64,000 nucleotides of DNA from positions 310,001-374,000 of the forward strand of contig CAMPDV010000088.1 in assembly GCA_946699065.1 (NCBI GenBank), read 5' to 3'. This stretch comes from Loxodes magnus. Its lineage: Eukaryota; Ciliophora; Karyorelictea; Loxodida; Loxodidae. Shown piece after piece: positions 1 to 13,476 of the stretch. Each line of letters begins with the position of its first letter. Position 1 is the first letter of the stretch. Both the position numbers and the translations under genes were made by a program. The notes beneath the pieces are model-generated. The model was not told the origin of the DNA, made no database searches, and saw only the letters and a program-made list of their open reading frames with translations.

Positions 1-409
1 TATAATGTTGCATGTATCCTTATAATTAACATGATATCATTAAAAATAGCATGAACTCTTTTTTTTTATGTATTCATCTTAATAATAACTGAAGCATAAT
101 ACAATTGTCCTATATCAGTATAGCTTGTTATGATTTATAATAAATTCCTTTAGTTTAATTAAAGAAGCTAATTTAATAATAGAAATCCTTTAGATTGCTT
201 ATTCTTATTTTTCTTTATAAGCTTATTATAGATTGATGCGTATTATTTGCTAGTGTAAGATAATTATTAAACCCTTTATATAACAAATGTAATTTTTATG
301 GTAGAACTAAAGAAAAGCTTAGATATGAATACTTAAAACAGCCTATTTTATTAATTTCCTTATAATTAATTATTTAATTACCTTTATAACCTTTAGTCTA
401 TTATATTAA

Positions 410-2287
410 ATGAATAACCCAGGATTAATTTAATCTCCTAATTATTTAGACTAAAACCAATTAGACTAAAACCAATTAGACTAAAATATAAAATAAATCG
501 CCGAGGAAAAAATCTAAATACTTAAGTAAATAGAAGAGCAAAAAGGATTTATCTAGTAGAGATATGGCACGCTAATTTAAAATGAAGACTAAGTTTTGAT
601 GTAGCTATAAAACTAATCTTAAAGCTTAAAATAATAACTTGAAGTAACCAACTAGAAAGTTTACTAACTTACAATCATATATGATGAATTAGGTACGTAA
701 ATCAAAAAATTCCAAAATTAAAATAAGATCTTAGAAGGATAAATTAGAGAGGAACAAATGCAGTAGATTTAAAATTAGAAATAAGAGCAAAATAATAAAC
801 AATAATAGCTATCTTAAGAAAAATAAAGCAATATTGTAGATATGTTTGGAAATATAGTTAAAATACAATAAATTGAAAAAGTCTAAATTAAAGTGTAAGA
901 ATAAGAGGAAAATAATTAAATATTTATATTTCCTAGAAATAATATACTAAGTTTAACTTAGGAGTCAAGCTCTTAACACTAATTCTAAGAATGAATTAAA
1001 TAATTATCTCAATTTTATGATGCAGTTAGAAATGTAAAGGAAGACGGAAACAACTATTATAGAGCTGTTGGATTTGCCTTCCTTGAGCATTTGATTAGAT
1101 CTACTACTCATTAATAATAAATTGAGCTATTTCTATTAAACCTGTAATAAGCTAAAGGTTACTTTGCAATTAGAAAATAATAAAACTCGAACAGCAGAGG
1201 CAAACATTTAAAGCTAAGGTCATATTTTATTGAACTAATCTAATTATTAAAGGATAAAAAATAAAATATAGATTTTGATAAAAACTGAGAAAATTGAATA
1301 TCCGAAAATTGGAGCATTTTCGATAAATGTCTAGTATGGGAAATGAGAACACTAACTGCTAATTATTTAGAATACCATAAAGCATCTTATTAAACTTCTA
1401 GTTAAAGCCTTTAAGAATAAATAGAAAATATATTAACAATGGGTAAAAAAGCTGAAAATTTAGCAATTGGTTCACTGTAAATAGTTTTAAAAGTAAATAT
1501 TTAGATTATAAAACTAGATAGAGATTATATAGTACCAGCACAATTTGAATAAATGAATGTAAGTGGAATAAAACCAATCTTGTTTCTATTATATTAGCCT
1601 GGCCATTATGATATAATATACCCTATTCAAATATCTTAAGTAGATGGATATGTAGGAGATAAGTTTATGGGAAAAGAATATTTTAGAAATAAGAAGTTCA
1701 ACTTAGAGAGATTTCCCTTCAAAGTATAATTAGATTAAAGCTAAAATAATATACCATATAGAGAAGAGTAAGACTTTGATATTTAATAATAAATAATAAT
1801 TGATTATAAAGAAACCGTATAATAGAAAAGTTTAAATAAAGAAAGCAAAAATGAAATAGATATATATAGTGAAGAAGAAATACCAAGTGAGGAGTAAAAT
1901 ATAAGTTCAAATATTTAAAAAATTCGAAGTTTTTAAAACGCAAAAAAGACCGCAGAATCGAAATTATTTTTTTGCCAATATGAAAAGTGTAATAAATTTG
2001 TATAAAGAGAATAAATAGTTTAAATAAGTATATGCAGTCATTTGGTATGTAAAGAATGTTTTTTCTCTTGAATTTACACAAAAACAAATGGAAAATTTTT
2101 ATGCTTCCCTAATGAACTTGGCTTTGGTACTAAGTGTCCTGTAAAAAAATGTTAGACTATTTTAGATCATTAAGAGATAAAATAAGTTATGGATGAAGAT
2201 TTATATATTATGTACCAAAACTAAATGATAGAAAGAATGGAAAAGAATGAGAATAAATTACTTCTGAAGAATTAATAAAAGTATTGA
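410..2287 (+). CDS. Otubain-like (peptidase C65) pseudo-deubiquitinase fused to a RING-like finger, 625 aa
   Basis: The frame is continuous from ATG 410 to TGA 2285-2287 with TAA/TAG as Gln. Residues 1-200 are Q-rich and probably coiled. An otubain core follows: D-G-N-N-Y-Y-R-A at 212-219, then a W-E-M-R-T-L-T-A-N-Y-L segment, and Y-Q-P-G-H-Y-D-I-I-Y near 395-404 with His399. In active otubains (OTUB1/2) the first motif is D-G-N-C; here the nucleophile position, residue 215 (bases 1052-1054), is AAC (Asn). The histidine motif is intact, so a ubiquitin fold without protease activity is inferred. Residues 522-576 hold a RING-like array: Cys522, Cys527, then C-S-H-L-V-C-K-E-C, then C-x4-C. It may bind ubiquitin or act as an E3 scaffold. 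In-frame TGA codons (for example two near 1290-1310) read as Trp. Confidence 0.85.
448..488 (+). repeat. 15-bp tandem repeat inside the otubain-like gene
   Basis: A 15-base unit (ttagactaaaaccaa) is repeated about 2.7 times and encodes Leu-Asp-Gln-Asn-Gln repeats near the N-terminus. The period is a multiple of three, so copy-number changes would keep the frame. Confidence 0.8.
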
Positions 2288-4999
2288 AATATTTAAATTT
2301 ATAAATCTAAAAATAAAGCTATAAATCCCTTTTATTTCAGTTATAAGTCTTCTTCTGTATTATTAAATTAAACTTTTCGAATTATAAAAGCATTTAAGTT
2401 TTCAGTTGCTTTCTAAATTTTTTTATTTTTAGAATATGATTTCTCGATAAAATTTTTAAATGTTTATAACTAAAAAAATTTTGAGTATTATCATTCGTTT
2501 TAATATACTTTATTACATCTTAAATTTAAAAATAATCTCATTAACTAATTCATGGGAAATAAATTATTATAAGTAAGAAAATCTTAGATCAAAATGATAA
2601 AATGTAATAAATTTCACTTAAGTGTGAAACATTCGGAAACAAACTTGTTTTTACTTTAGCATTTCAATTATTGATTTATTTAAAAGCTTTAGATTAAAAT
2701 TACTCCTGATTTCAATTAATTATTTCGCTGAATATTTGGAAGCTATTATTTTTCTGGAATTTGATAAAATAACTAGAATTTAAGTTAAGTATTTCAATTT
2801 TATTAAATTCACTTGAATCTGCTTAAATTAAAGTGATAGCAAGATTATATAATGATGTTTAAGTAAATAAGAGAATTATTGTTTAATTGGTATTTTATAA
2901 TTGTAACTCACCACTTTTATTTCTCTTAAAATTTTGTCTCTTTAATTCGAAAAGCTATCTAATTAATATTATCCCTGAGGATTGTTTATAGATATTTGAT
3001 TTAGTAGAATCATTTAATTTAATTTAGTTTAAAAATAAGAATAGTAATTATCAGTTTAGACTCAAATCCAATTTAAATTAAATTGTTTCTTTGTGTTATT
3101 TTACTCATATAACTTAATTAAATGTTGAAATAAGTTTAATTATAGCAATTCTTTAAACCGCAACTAAAAGCTCAATTTAGATCTACTAATAAAGTATTTA
3201 ATTACAGACTCTAGAAATCTATTAGGAAAAGCAATTTTATCCAATATCCTTCATTTATCCTTACTTTTATTAATCCATCAAGAGTGATAGATTAATTGTT
3301 TTATCACTAATGTTTCACAAACTAAGAACTTAAAAAACTCAGAAATTGTAAATTTTAAGTTTTTAACTAAATTCTTAGCTAATTTTTTAAACTAGTGTAA
3401 TTAAGAAGACTTTTGAATGATGCTTATAATATTTTAATTTCTTTATTATATTTTATCTTTAACTATATATGATAAATCAAATGTATAAATCAAATACTTT
3501 TATATTCACTACAAAAATTATTATATCAAGAAGCCATTCAAAGATATCTTGAATATATATCTATCTTTATTTTAGTTAATGTTAATGATACTTTTGACTC
3601 ATCCTTTACCTTATCTTAGTTTTTATAGTAGCATGTTTAGCAAAAAAAGGAGAATATTTGTTGGATAAGACAATTTTTTTCAAGAATTTAAAGATAAAAG
3701 ACCAAGTTTCATGAATAAAAATTAATAAGGTATAAGATTAGTTGGAGTTTGATTGTATTTCAACTAAATAAAAGCTAACTCTATTGATATTATTATTTAC
3801 CTATACATTTTTCATAAAGGATTCTTATAATTCTACCAAAGCAAAAGAAGCCCTTTGAAATGGTTATAAAATCTGATGATGCATAAATATATTTGGTATT
3901 ATTAAAGTTATTATTAATTATTTATATAGTAGATGCTTGTTTTTAATTTAAGCTAAAATGATAATTATTAATTATCATAAGAAATGATATTTAATTTTTT
4001 AGTTGTTTAGTTAAAATTTAATAAATCTTCCTTAAGAAATATTGTAAAGCAAGAAAAAAGTAAAGCAATAAATAACTAAAGCAGAAATTATTAAGTTTGA
4101 ATAAGGTAATAATACCTATATTTATAAATATAGATATCCTTATATGCTACCATTTTAGTTTATTTCTCTTTTAAACTTTAATAGAAATATTTTAGTAGAA
4201 CTTAAACTACTTTTAAGAGATGATACAGATAAGATTTAACCAAACTTGATTTAAGATAAATTAAATCTTTATATTTGCAATAAATTAACTTTCAAACTTT
4301 CAATTTAAATAAAAGGGAAAAATAAAAGCAGAGAGTAATAGAGAATAAATAATTAAACTTGTAAATCCCCATGCTATATGATATTTAACTAAGGAATAAA
4401 CTTTTGATTTTATAATTTTCTGATTTTAACTTATATAAAACTATTAAAACTTGCTTTAGGCAATGCTAATTGCATTTCTCACGCTAATTAATCTTTATTT
4501 GATTCTTCATTATTAAATCAATTTTTCTACTTTTCTCTACAACATGTAAAATCATAGCTCTATATATCAAATTTAGAACTTCTTCAACTAACTCCAAATA
4601 AGTCAGTTTAATAAATAACTATAAATGATTTAATTTAATAAGAGATTAAAGCTTTTTAACATATCCTTACCTTTATTTAGTTAGAAATAAATTAAAATGA
4701 TTAATGAAATTTAATAAGAAAGATTCCTTTTGCTTGATTACTTTTTCTTAAGAATTTAAATAATAAGAAATATATCTTTATATACTTTAGTTAAATTGCA
4801 ATGCTAGACATATGGCTATATAATTTATTCTATTAGAGTATTTATAAAGCAAAGATGTTAATAATTTTTAATTTTTATTCATACTTTAATATTCTATCTA
4901 AGGTAGAATATCTTATTTTGTAAAATGGCTTATTCATTTTTATAATTCTTAATTAAGACTTAGTAAATCTTAAAAAATTATTTAATTGAAGTTTTTCCT
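2288..4999. other. No gene supported
   Basis: AT-rich sequence. Long frames are open on both strands because only TGA can terminate, but their composition (Ile, Asn, Lys, Leu, Phe, Tyr, with few Glu, Asp or Gly) and lack of motifs fit noncoding DNA. A minus-strand frame at about 2.4-3.3 kb is the least unlikely candidate. Confidence 0.4.
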
Positions 5000-6047
5000 T
5001 TGCTTTAAAAATGTTAGCTAACTAGTTTTCTTAACTGAATTCAGTTTGACTTCTTAAGTCATAAGAGCATCATTGATATCTTTATCTAGAAACTCAAAAT
5101 TCATTTTGTCGATGACAAAAATGTATAATATTGAGTAAAATTTCCACATTCATATTTTTATTTTTCTTCGAATTTGAGTAGTAGTAACAAAACGAGTATG
5201 GATATGAAAATTTAGTATAAGTCATTCTTTCTAAACTTCTAAATTAATCCACTAGTTTAGTTGTTTTGAAATCTTCCTCCAAAGAATATTACTTTATTGA
5301 GTTCCTTTACAAAACATGTAGTAAAGTTTTGAATTCTACATCTAGCATCAATTAATTTTCATTTACTTGCACTTATTCTATGCTTGCTTATTAATCCCAT
5401 TACATTGCGACCTCAAAATATCATTATAAAGACTGTAATAATTACATAGGCTGAATGACGGTCAACTTAATTGGGAATTGAAACTAATTTAATTTAAGTT
5501 CCTAATTTTCAATTAAAGTTCAAATCATAAGCACTGTGCTTATTATCTTATGAGCCAAATAGATATGCATTTTCTTTTATAATTGCACAAGCATGTGATT
5601 AGATTGGATAAATTAAATTATTTAGTAGTCTTTAAATTACTTTAATCATTCTTGAAATATGCGTCTAAGATAAGTTGTTTCTTTAAGGATCTTCTAATCC
5701 TCCTACAACCAAAATTCATCCGTTATGCAAACCATTTAAAGTAAACCCTCTCAAAATTCCTAAATATCCTAAATTGTAAATTCTTAAATAGATTTAGTAT
5801 AAGGATTATATATTCTCAGTATTTTGCTATTTTTACCATTATAGCAATTCTCTCAAAATTACAATAATTAGGAAATATTTCGTTTTTCATAAGTGGGATT
5901 AAATTATAGACGTCTTATATAAACTGGCTTTATTTTTTTCTAAATTTCCTAAGAAACAGAATCTTATCTATTCTCTAGCTTTTATTATCTGAAATTAGGT
6001 GATTATAATTGATTGATTTTGTTATATTAAAAAACTTTAAAATCCAT
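5000..6047 (-). CDS. Kelch-repeat protein, interrupted by one frame change; 3' end approximate
   Basis: The likely start is the ATG at 6047. The first part is basic and Q-rich and ends in a Kelch-like stretch. Downstream in another frame are canonical Kelch blades: N-G-W-I-L-V-V-G-G near 5700-5720, N-A-Y-L-F-G-S with a following W-K-L near 5480-5570, and N-K-V-I-F-F-G-G-R near 5270-5300. Trp in the first and second blades is encoded by TGA. The frame changes between about 5850 and 5720, through an intron, a real frameshift or an assembly indel; no clean short GT-AG intron restores it. Kelch repeats form beta-propellers used for protein binding. The end lies near 5.0 kb but the terminating TGA cannot be fixed. 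Confidence 0.6.
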
Positions 6048-7510
6048 AATTTTATTTATCTTTATCTAAGGAATCATAATTAAAATATTTAGGATTTAAT
6101 TTAAAGTTTCTATTTTATATCCAATAATAATTAATTAATAAAGGAGATTAAATAAGTTACAGAAACGCAATGCATATTGATAGTAGTCTATTTCCTTATT
6201 TAGAATTAATAATTTCTCTCTTGAGCTTATCATTAAGATTTATTAGGTATAAAATTAACTTTTCATTTACCTTTAATATTTTCCTTTTTTATCTTAGCTA
6301 AAGTTCATAAATAGCTAGCAAGGAAATTATTAGCAAAATACTTTAAATTGGATTAATATTGATTTGAACTTATAAACTTAATCTTATCTAATCTTAAGCA
6401 CATTTTAGGTTCCTTTTTTAATATTTCCTAAACTCTCATTTTGCTTTAATAAGCTCTAATTATCTTACTTCTTTAGTCTTTATTTAACATTTTTTATTAA
6501 TAAATTGAAACAAATTATTTTATGCTTAAACTAACTTCTAATTTCTGCGATAATATCAATTATCTATAGTTGGTAATTATTTTAAAATTAGAGAATTAAT
6601 TAAAGATTTTAGAAGAGTAAAGAAGCAAAGGAAATATATAAAATAAGGAAATTTATGCCATTAATAGATATTAACCAGCGACTATTTTTCATTTAGCATT
6701 CATACCTACCAAAGTAGTAATCTAGATAATAATCTCTTTAATATATTCATTCTCAATTAGATAACATCAGAGAAAAACGATCCATGGAAGATTTTATTAG
6801 CAAAACAGAATAGAGAAATAGCTAGGAAAATTTCTTAAATAATAAGATCTCCTTGTAAAATAATGGATATAAGTTAGGAAGAAATGAGTTCTAAAATTAA
6901 TTCTAAAACAAATGAATAAAAAATAAATAAGCACAAGATTAAATTTCTATAGAAGCAAAATAAGAAAGATAATAGGATTGTTAATTAGTTAAGCTATTAA
7001 ATTCTATTATAATTCATAATAATAAAATTACAGTATAATTTAAGCTTTATTTCTTTTATTTAGTTTCTCCTTTATCATATTTTCTAACTTAGTTAAGTTT
7101 TATTGCAAATATCAGTCATTTAAATTTACTCTACTTGTGATTTAATTTAAAATTTGTAAATTTATAGAAAATATACGATAGAGAGAATAAAGTTAAGTTG
7201 GATTATATAATGTATATAAGCAGTTTATAAAGAAAAGGATGAAGCTATTTAGTGTAAATAAGTTTTCTCTAAATCTAGTTATTCCATTTTCTTAGTTTGT
7301 TCCTTAAATATCCTATCTTATATTTATTAGCCTCTAGTAGATAGCTTTCCTTTATAATCTGAATGAGAGAGCAATAATTAATTAAATAAGTAAATTCTTT
7401 TGGTTGTATTAATATAAATGAGGATAATAGTTAATTTTATAGTTGTTAATAAATAGTGATATGAAGTTATAAGGGATTTTATTATAAATAAGCTTATAAA
7501 TTATTAAATT
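6048..7510. other. Unresolved; possible plus-strand coding at about 6600-6916
   Basis: A plus-strand frame from about 6600 to the TGA at 6914-6916 has Glu/Asp/Arg-containing composition unlike its surroundings, preceded by a hydrophobic stretch at 6360-6590. It has no recognisable motif and no clear start. The remainder, up to the kinase start at 7511, holds nothing I can support. Confidence 0.25.
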
Positions 7511-9472
7511 ATGAAATAACAAAATTCCATGTAAGAAGAGAACCAATTCAAGAAAACTTTGGGCAAATATATACTACAAGAATAAATTGGAAAAGGACAG
7601 TATGGAGTTATTTACAAAGCGAGTGTGATTGGCTAGAACAACTATTAGGTAGCAGTTAAGTAGTTAGAAAAGAAAATTTTAGATGAATAATAGTAATAAT
7701 TATTAATGAAGGAAAAACTGATTTAGAAGGATCTTTTACACCATCCTAACATAGTGGAATTATTTGACATTATAGAAACAAATAATAATTTGTATCTTAT
7801 AATGTAGCTTTGTGAAGAAGGCAATTTAAAGACTTTTTGTCAAAAGTTTCAATAATTTATCACTGAAAGCTAAGTTTAAGTATTCGCAGCTTAAATCTTA
7901 TCAGGGGTTAAGTATATTAATGACAAAAATATAATTCATCGTGATTTAAAGCCTGAAAATATCATGGTACATAAAGAAAATAATTAGCTGTTTTTCAAAA
8001 TATGCGACTTCGGATTATCAAGAAAATTAGAAAAAGGAAATTTAGCAAAAACTTTATGTGGAACTCCTCTTTTTACATCTCCCGAAATACTATAAAGTGA
8101 TAGTTATGATTTTAAGGTTGATCTATGGTCATTTGGAGTTATAGTTTTCTAACTGTTGACAGAAAAATTTCCCTTCATTGCAAATTCAATTGGCGAGCTA
8201 ATTTAAGAATTTAAAAGAAAAATAGAGTGAGATCAAATAAAAATTTCAAATATAGCAAAGGATTTTCTACAGTAAATACTAGTAACTGATAAAGACAAGA
8301 GAAAAAGCATTGATGAGATGTACGAGCATGAATGGATAACCCAAGGATTAAAAGAGACTTCTATAGAATATCAATAACAGTTAGCATTTTTCAAATAATC
8401 TTATATATAATAATTTGAAAGCACGAAAAATTAACAGCAAAGTAGTCTAATTTTTAGAAATCCCTGTGATGCAAAAAAGACTTAGGAAACTTAGCGAATT
8501 TCCTTGTCTTAAAAAAATATAAAAGTCAGATAATAGAGTAACTAAATTAGATAAGATTAATAAATCTAAGTAAATTAGATTGTACTAGCTTAATAATAGC
8601 ACTATAGAGAGAGTATAAACTTATAAGCTTAACAATTAATAAAATAAATCAAAACTTAAGTTTGAAGATGTTAAGGAAGAAATGCAATAGCAAAGTAAAT
8701 GAGCAATCTTTAAATGATGGACAAGTAATTTAATTATAATCTCTAATTTGCTCTTTATATCAAATATTTCTCAACTATAGAGATGCTCGATAATATATGA
8801 AAAACTAACCAATGAATATCAAGCATCACTAATATAGAACTTCTTGACTAAAATAGCAAGTAAGATCTAGTTTAATGAATAGATAAATGCTATAGCTTAC
8901 ATATTTAATGACTTAAAGAAACAAGAAAGTTTACAGAAGAGGTTTTATTACAAACATCAGAATAATGAAAAATTTACTCTATTAAATAGTTCAAATAACT
9001 AACGATTAATGAAACTATCTTGCTGCTTATTAAGCTAAATAAAATAATTATTACATAAGAAAGTCAAGCAACCTAAAATTAAAAATTCCTATTAAATTTA
9101 CATTTATACTAAAAAGTGATACTTGAAGAATTTATTAAAGAAGATATAAGCTAACAAACTAAGGGAGGAATAAAAAAGATTACCTAAGTTCTGATTGAAA
9201 GGATAACAAGGAAAAAATATATTGCTGATTAGAACTAAAAATAGACAAATAATTAATATTTTAGGTTTTATTTTAGCTAATATGCTTATTATTTAAAAGA
9301 ATATTCTCATTAAATAAATCTAATAATGAAAGTAGCTGTATTAATAATCTTTATTTATCTATTTATTAGACTATTATTCTATCCCTTTTATCCTTTTATC
9401 TTTTATCATTATACCTTTACTATTTGTATAGTCTTTAGCTTTTTAATTTCCCTTTATTTTTTATTTGGCTGA
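7511..9472 (+). CDS. Protein kinase 1 (Ser/Thr type, catalytically complete), 653 aa
   Basis: ATG 7511 begins a continuous frame to TGA 9470-9472. The kinase domain occupies about residues 15-280: glycine loop G-K-G-Q-Y-G-V, catalytic Lys in V-A-V-K, H-R-D-L-K-P-E-N at 143-150, C-D-F-G-L-S, C-G-T-P-L-F-T-S-P-E, and D-L-W-S-F-G with TGG. A TGA at about 8230 encodes the Trp of the loop where relatives have L-P-W. A Q/N-rich linker follows, then a helical region that aligns by eye with the C-terminus of the kinase at 25957 (shared W-L-K-E and I-Y-x-x-x-Q-F segments). The overall layout recalls ATG1/ULK kinases, but this assignment is inference. The last 45 residues are hydrophobic and may be read-through into T-rich sequence if another stop signal is used. 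Confidence 0.85.
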
Positions 9473-10836
9473 ATTATTTAGATTAGAATTCATCTGTTTA
9501 TTAAAGATAAGCAGTTTGTATTAACAAATTAAGGATTTTTTCGTTATAAAGTTTGAAAGTAGTGATACTTAGGCAATTATGTATATAAAGATAAATAAAA
9601 ATGATAAGGTATAGAGAGATATAGTTATAAAAGTGTATAATAAGGTAATTATAGTTGTATAGCTAGCAAATTATAGCTATAATAGTTTAAACTCTAGAAG
9701 CTTTAGTTAGTTGTATATAATAACTATAGCTTATTTTATATATATAAGTGACTTTATCCTTTAAGGTTCTTAGTAACTTGAAGATGCTTAGTACTTGAAT
9801 AAGATATTAATAATTTTGATTTAAGAAGATACTTAATATTTAAAATCCTTAGAAGGTATAGAAAGATTATTTTTATATCTAGGCAAAAAAGAAAAAAGTT
9901 GAAAGTGACTAAGAATTTAGAGAAAGGCTTCTATTAAAGAATCCCTTTTAAACATTTATAGGATTTTACACTTAAAAATAAATAAAGCATAATAGCTAAA
10001 TAGAACTTAAACATTGCCTTTTTCTAAATTACTAAAGCTTATTCTAAGGCTAAATAGCAATTATAAAAATACGAATCAAGTATTTTATGATGCTTAATCA
10101 TTTTGAACAGAGTAAAATATCTATCTGATAGATTGATATATCATGATATTAAAGGACTTTAGATTAATAGGATAATAATGCTGACGAGATTAATTCTTCT
10201 ATTTTAGTCTACAAAGCAAACTATTAAGAATTAGTTTTAGAAGAGACTAAAGAAACAGATAGAGAAGATAGCTATAGATTATTTGTTTTAATAATACAAA
10301 GAGGTTAAAATCATAATCTAAAGTTCTAGGTTTAAGCAGAAGATTTCTTGTTAAAATGTTAGCTCTAAAAGTTGCTAATTTAAAAATTATAAACCAAAGT
10401 TCGAAATCTCATTACATATTGCAATTCAAGGTTAATATGTTAAAAATTTTATACAAGAAGAGAAGAAAATTGTTAACTTTTGACTAATTAGGCTTAGTTT
10501 AAGGTTCTATCATAATAAATCTTACAGAAGAAAAAATCAGAAACAATTCTAAATTTTTATTGGATTAGGTTTCAGAAAAGGCAGAGATGTTCAGATAGTC
10601 AATTTATTATAGTAATTGATTAGAGAGAATTTCATAGCATGGCAAAGTGGAGTTTATTCATAAACTAAGATAAAACCTAAATTAAATATACGTTTTTAAT
10701 AATGGCTAGCCAACTAAAAATAAAAGAATTGAATAGATTAGAACATAATTAAATAAGCTAATTAAATAAGCTGGTTTAAATTTTTTAGGATGTAGAACTC
10801 TAAATTAAATTAATAGAATTTGATATCATTCATAAA
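9473..10836. other. Intergenic, no gene supported
   Basis: AT-rich sequence between two kinase genes. No motif, tRNA-like fold or conserved repeat was recognised. Confidence 0.45.
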
Positions 10837-13302
10837 ATGTCTAAACAGAAACAGATAGGAAATTTTATCATCTAAAATTAAATAAAAAAGGGTAAATTTG
10901 CAACATTACATAAAGGGATTTAAAAAACTAAGAACAATTAAAAAATAGACTAAGTTGCTATAAAGGAAGCTTTTATACAAGAAAATAATGAAATCCAAAT
11001 GAAAATGTGATAAAGTGAAAAAGAATACTTAATTAAAGTTTAGAAGCATCCTAATTTTGTAGAATACAAAGAAATTTTCATTTTTAAACAATAGCATTAT
11101 ATTGTTATGTAATATTGTGAAGGGAAAGACTTAAATACTTATTTAAATCATTTTTAAGAATAGCTTTAGGAAGAATAAGTTTAAGTCTTTGCAGCTCAAA
11201 TCTTAAATGGACTTAAATATTTAAAAAAAAATAACATTTTGCATAGAAACTTGAAGCCTTAGCATATCTTAGTTCATAAGGAAGGATAAAATATCATTTT
11301 GAAAATATGCGATTTTACCCTATCAAAAAAGCTAAATATTGATGAAATGGCCAAAGCTTAATTAGAAATTTCAAAATATTAAGCTCCTGAAATTTCGAGT
11401 GGATAAGAGTATGATTTCAAAGCTGATCTATGGTCATTTGGAATTATTGTATATGAGATGCTAGGAGAATCCTTTGAGTAAAATAATGGATTATAAAGCT
11501 AGTTGAAGGACGAAGTTAACTTAGAGACTTTAAAAGCTTCCCCAGAAGCAAAGGATTTTTTATAAAAAATATTGTAAGTAGATTGTAAGAAGCGAAAGGA
11601 TATTTCTGAAATAAAAAAACATGCATGAATACAAAAAGGACAACAGATGAATAATAGAGCTTATTAAGAAGAGCTAAGGAGTTTTAAAAGCAAGTAGAAG
11701 TTATAAAATGCTATAACCAACTAAAATATCAATCATAATAATTAAAAAACTTAACAATAAGGAAACTAACTTATCAGCAATTAATAAAATCCTGCATCCT
11801 AAGTCTATTATACAAATTAAATAGTCCAATAAGATTTTAATTTATTTTAAAATTCAAGCTTACCACTATAGTAGAAGTATAATCAAATCTATAACGAAAA
11901 TGCTTAATAATTTACTTAAAGTGACAAGTAATAAGCTCCAATATAAAACTATGTTCAATATCCTGAAAAATAAACTTTATAAAATCAATTTCAGCAATTT
12001 AAAAATTTAAATCAGCCAAAATTAAAAAATTCATCAACTTTTAAAGTATGGGAAGAAAAAGAACGGTCTTAAGCTAATTTGAAGCAAGAAAATTAATCAT
12101 CTCAGAGGCAGAATAGCGTAACTAATTAAAATTCGTAAGCTCATTAAAATGAATTGCTATATTAAAACTCAAATCAAACTTAAAACGGCTTACAAGAGTT
12201 AAATTATTAGCTTGGATATTAAAACTTTTAATAATCTCTTTCCTTATAAAATTGAAAAAATATTAATAATATATAAGGAGATAAACTCCCAAGTTATCAA
12301 ACTTACTTAAGCAATAGAGATAATTAAAATAGCATACTTCAAAATTTCTAAGCAGTAAATAGCAATCTCAACTTGTAGCAACAATAATAAAATTCAAATA
12401 TATCAAATTAAAATTCTTTAATCCTTGAATAAAGCTAAACCACAATTTGTTAGAACTAAAATCCGAGTAACGTAAGTTATGATTTCATTTAATAAAAAAA
12501 GAATTGTTTTGATGATTAGCAGAAGAACTATGTATTCAATAATACTACATAATCAATTCCAAAAGCTTTTTAGGAAAAGCTTTAGCCTTTTCAGAAATTC
12601 GATTTCTTTTTTAATTAGACGAGTAATTTATAGCAGAAAAGTACACAGCTCTTAAATCAAGATTCAAACAATGAGATCTAAATTTAAATTTATAAAATTT
12701 AAAATGAAGTTTCCAGGTGTAATCTTAGAAGCAAAATACCATAATTAATAAATTTAACTTACGAAGAAAACGAATATGATAGTGTTAGCTTGAAATTTAG
12801 CTTACTAAATTGTTTTTATTCTCTTAAATAAATGAAGATCTTGTAATATTAAACTATCCAACTAATATTAGATAATAAAAAATTAGAATCAGTAACTTAA
12901 TAAAATAAGAAAGATTTAGAAGAGTAATTTTAGATAATCTAGTAGAAAATTGATGAATATATAAGTGAGATAAGCAAAAAACTTAAAGAAGCTTTCTTTT
13001 TATCTATAGACATATCTTAGAGTGAAATAGATAATCTTGATAAGTTTATAAAAAATAGAATAACTAGTTTTATCTAAAATCTCAGCGGATTAATTAAACT
13101 CTAAGAAGAACTAGAACAATAGCAAGACATAAAAATTGCTATTTTAGATTTCTTTTATGAAAAGTAAGAAAAATTATTAGAAATACTAATTTTAGAAAAT
13201 TTAACGCAATGTAAAAAAGAAGGATTATAAAAGATAATTGAGATAATTAGCAAGAAAAGGAAAGCAAGAAAATAGAAGTTTGATTACGTGAGTGAAACAT
13301 GA
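10837..13302 (+). CDS. Pseudokinase 2, 821 aa, same architecture as the neighbouring kinases
   Basis: The frame is continuous from ATG 10837 to TGA 13300-13302. The kinase fold is clear but catalytic motifs are altered. The glycine loop reads K-K-G-K-F-A instead of G-x-G-x-x-G. The V-A-I-K lysine is kept. The catalytic loop is H-R-N-L-K-P-Q-H (residues 136-143), so the catalytic Asp is Asn and the Mg-binding Asn is His. D-F-G is D-F-T (159-161). A-P-E, D-L-W-S-F-G and the C-lobe are intact. A long Q/N/S-rich linker (about 290-640) and a charged helical C-terminus follow. The intact frame and neat stop argue for a maintained pseudokinase, possibly a regulator or scaffold for the active paralogs. 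Confidence 0.85.
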
Positions 13303-13476
13303 TTAAGACTTAAACTCTTTTAAGAAATTTGAATTATTAAGCTGATTTGCAATATTTAAATTTTTTTCTTTAATTTTAACTTAAAAATCAATACAATTTT
13401 CTTGCTCTAATAGCAAAAATTAACTAAATCCTTTTTATTTAAGTTGCTTTGTTACTAGGATAAAAAATGGATCTAT

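Noticed and set aside
3481..5100. Plus-strand hydrophobic open frame starting at ATG 3481
   Set aside because: It runs antiparallel into the well-supported Kelch gene, shows clustered TGA codons at its start and noncoding-like composition.
8570..8695. Two apparent GT-AG introns (19 and 26 bases) in kinase 1
   Set aside because: Their combined length is a multiple of three and the unspliced frame is already continuous from start to TGA, so they are not needed.
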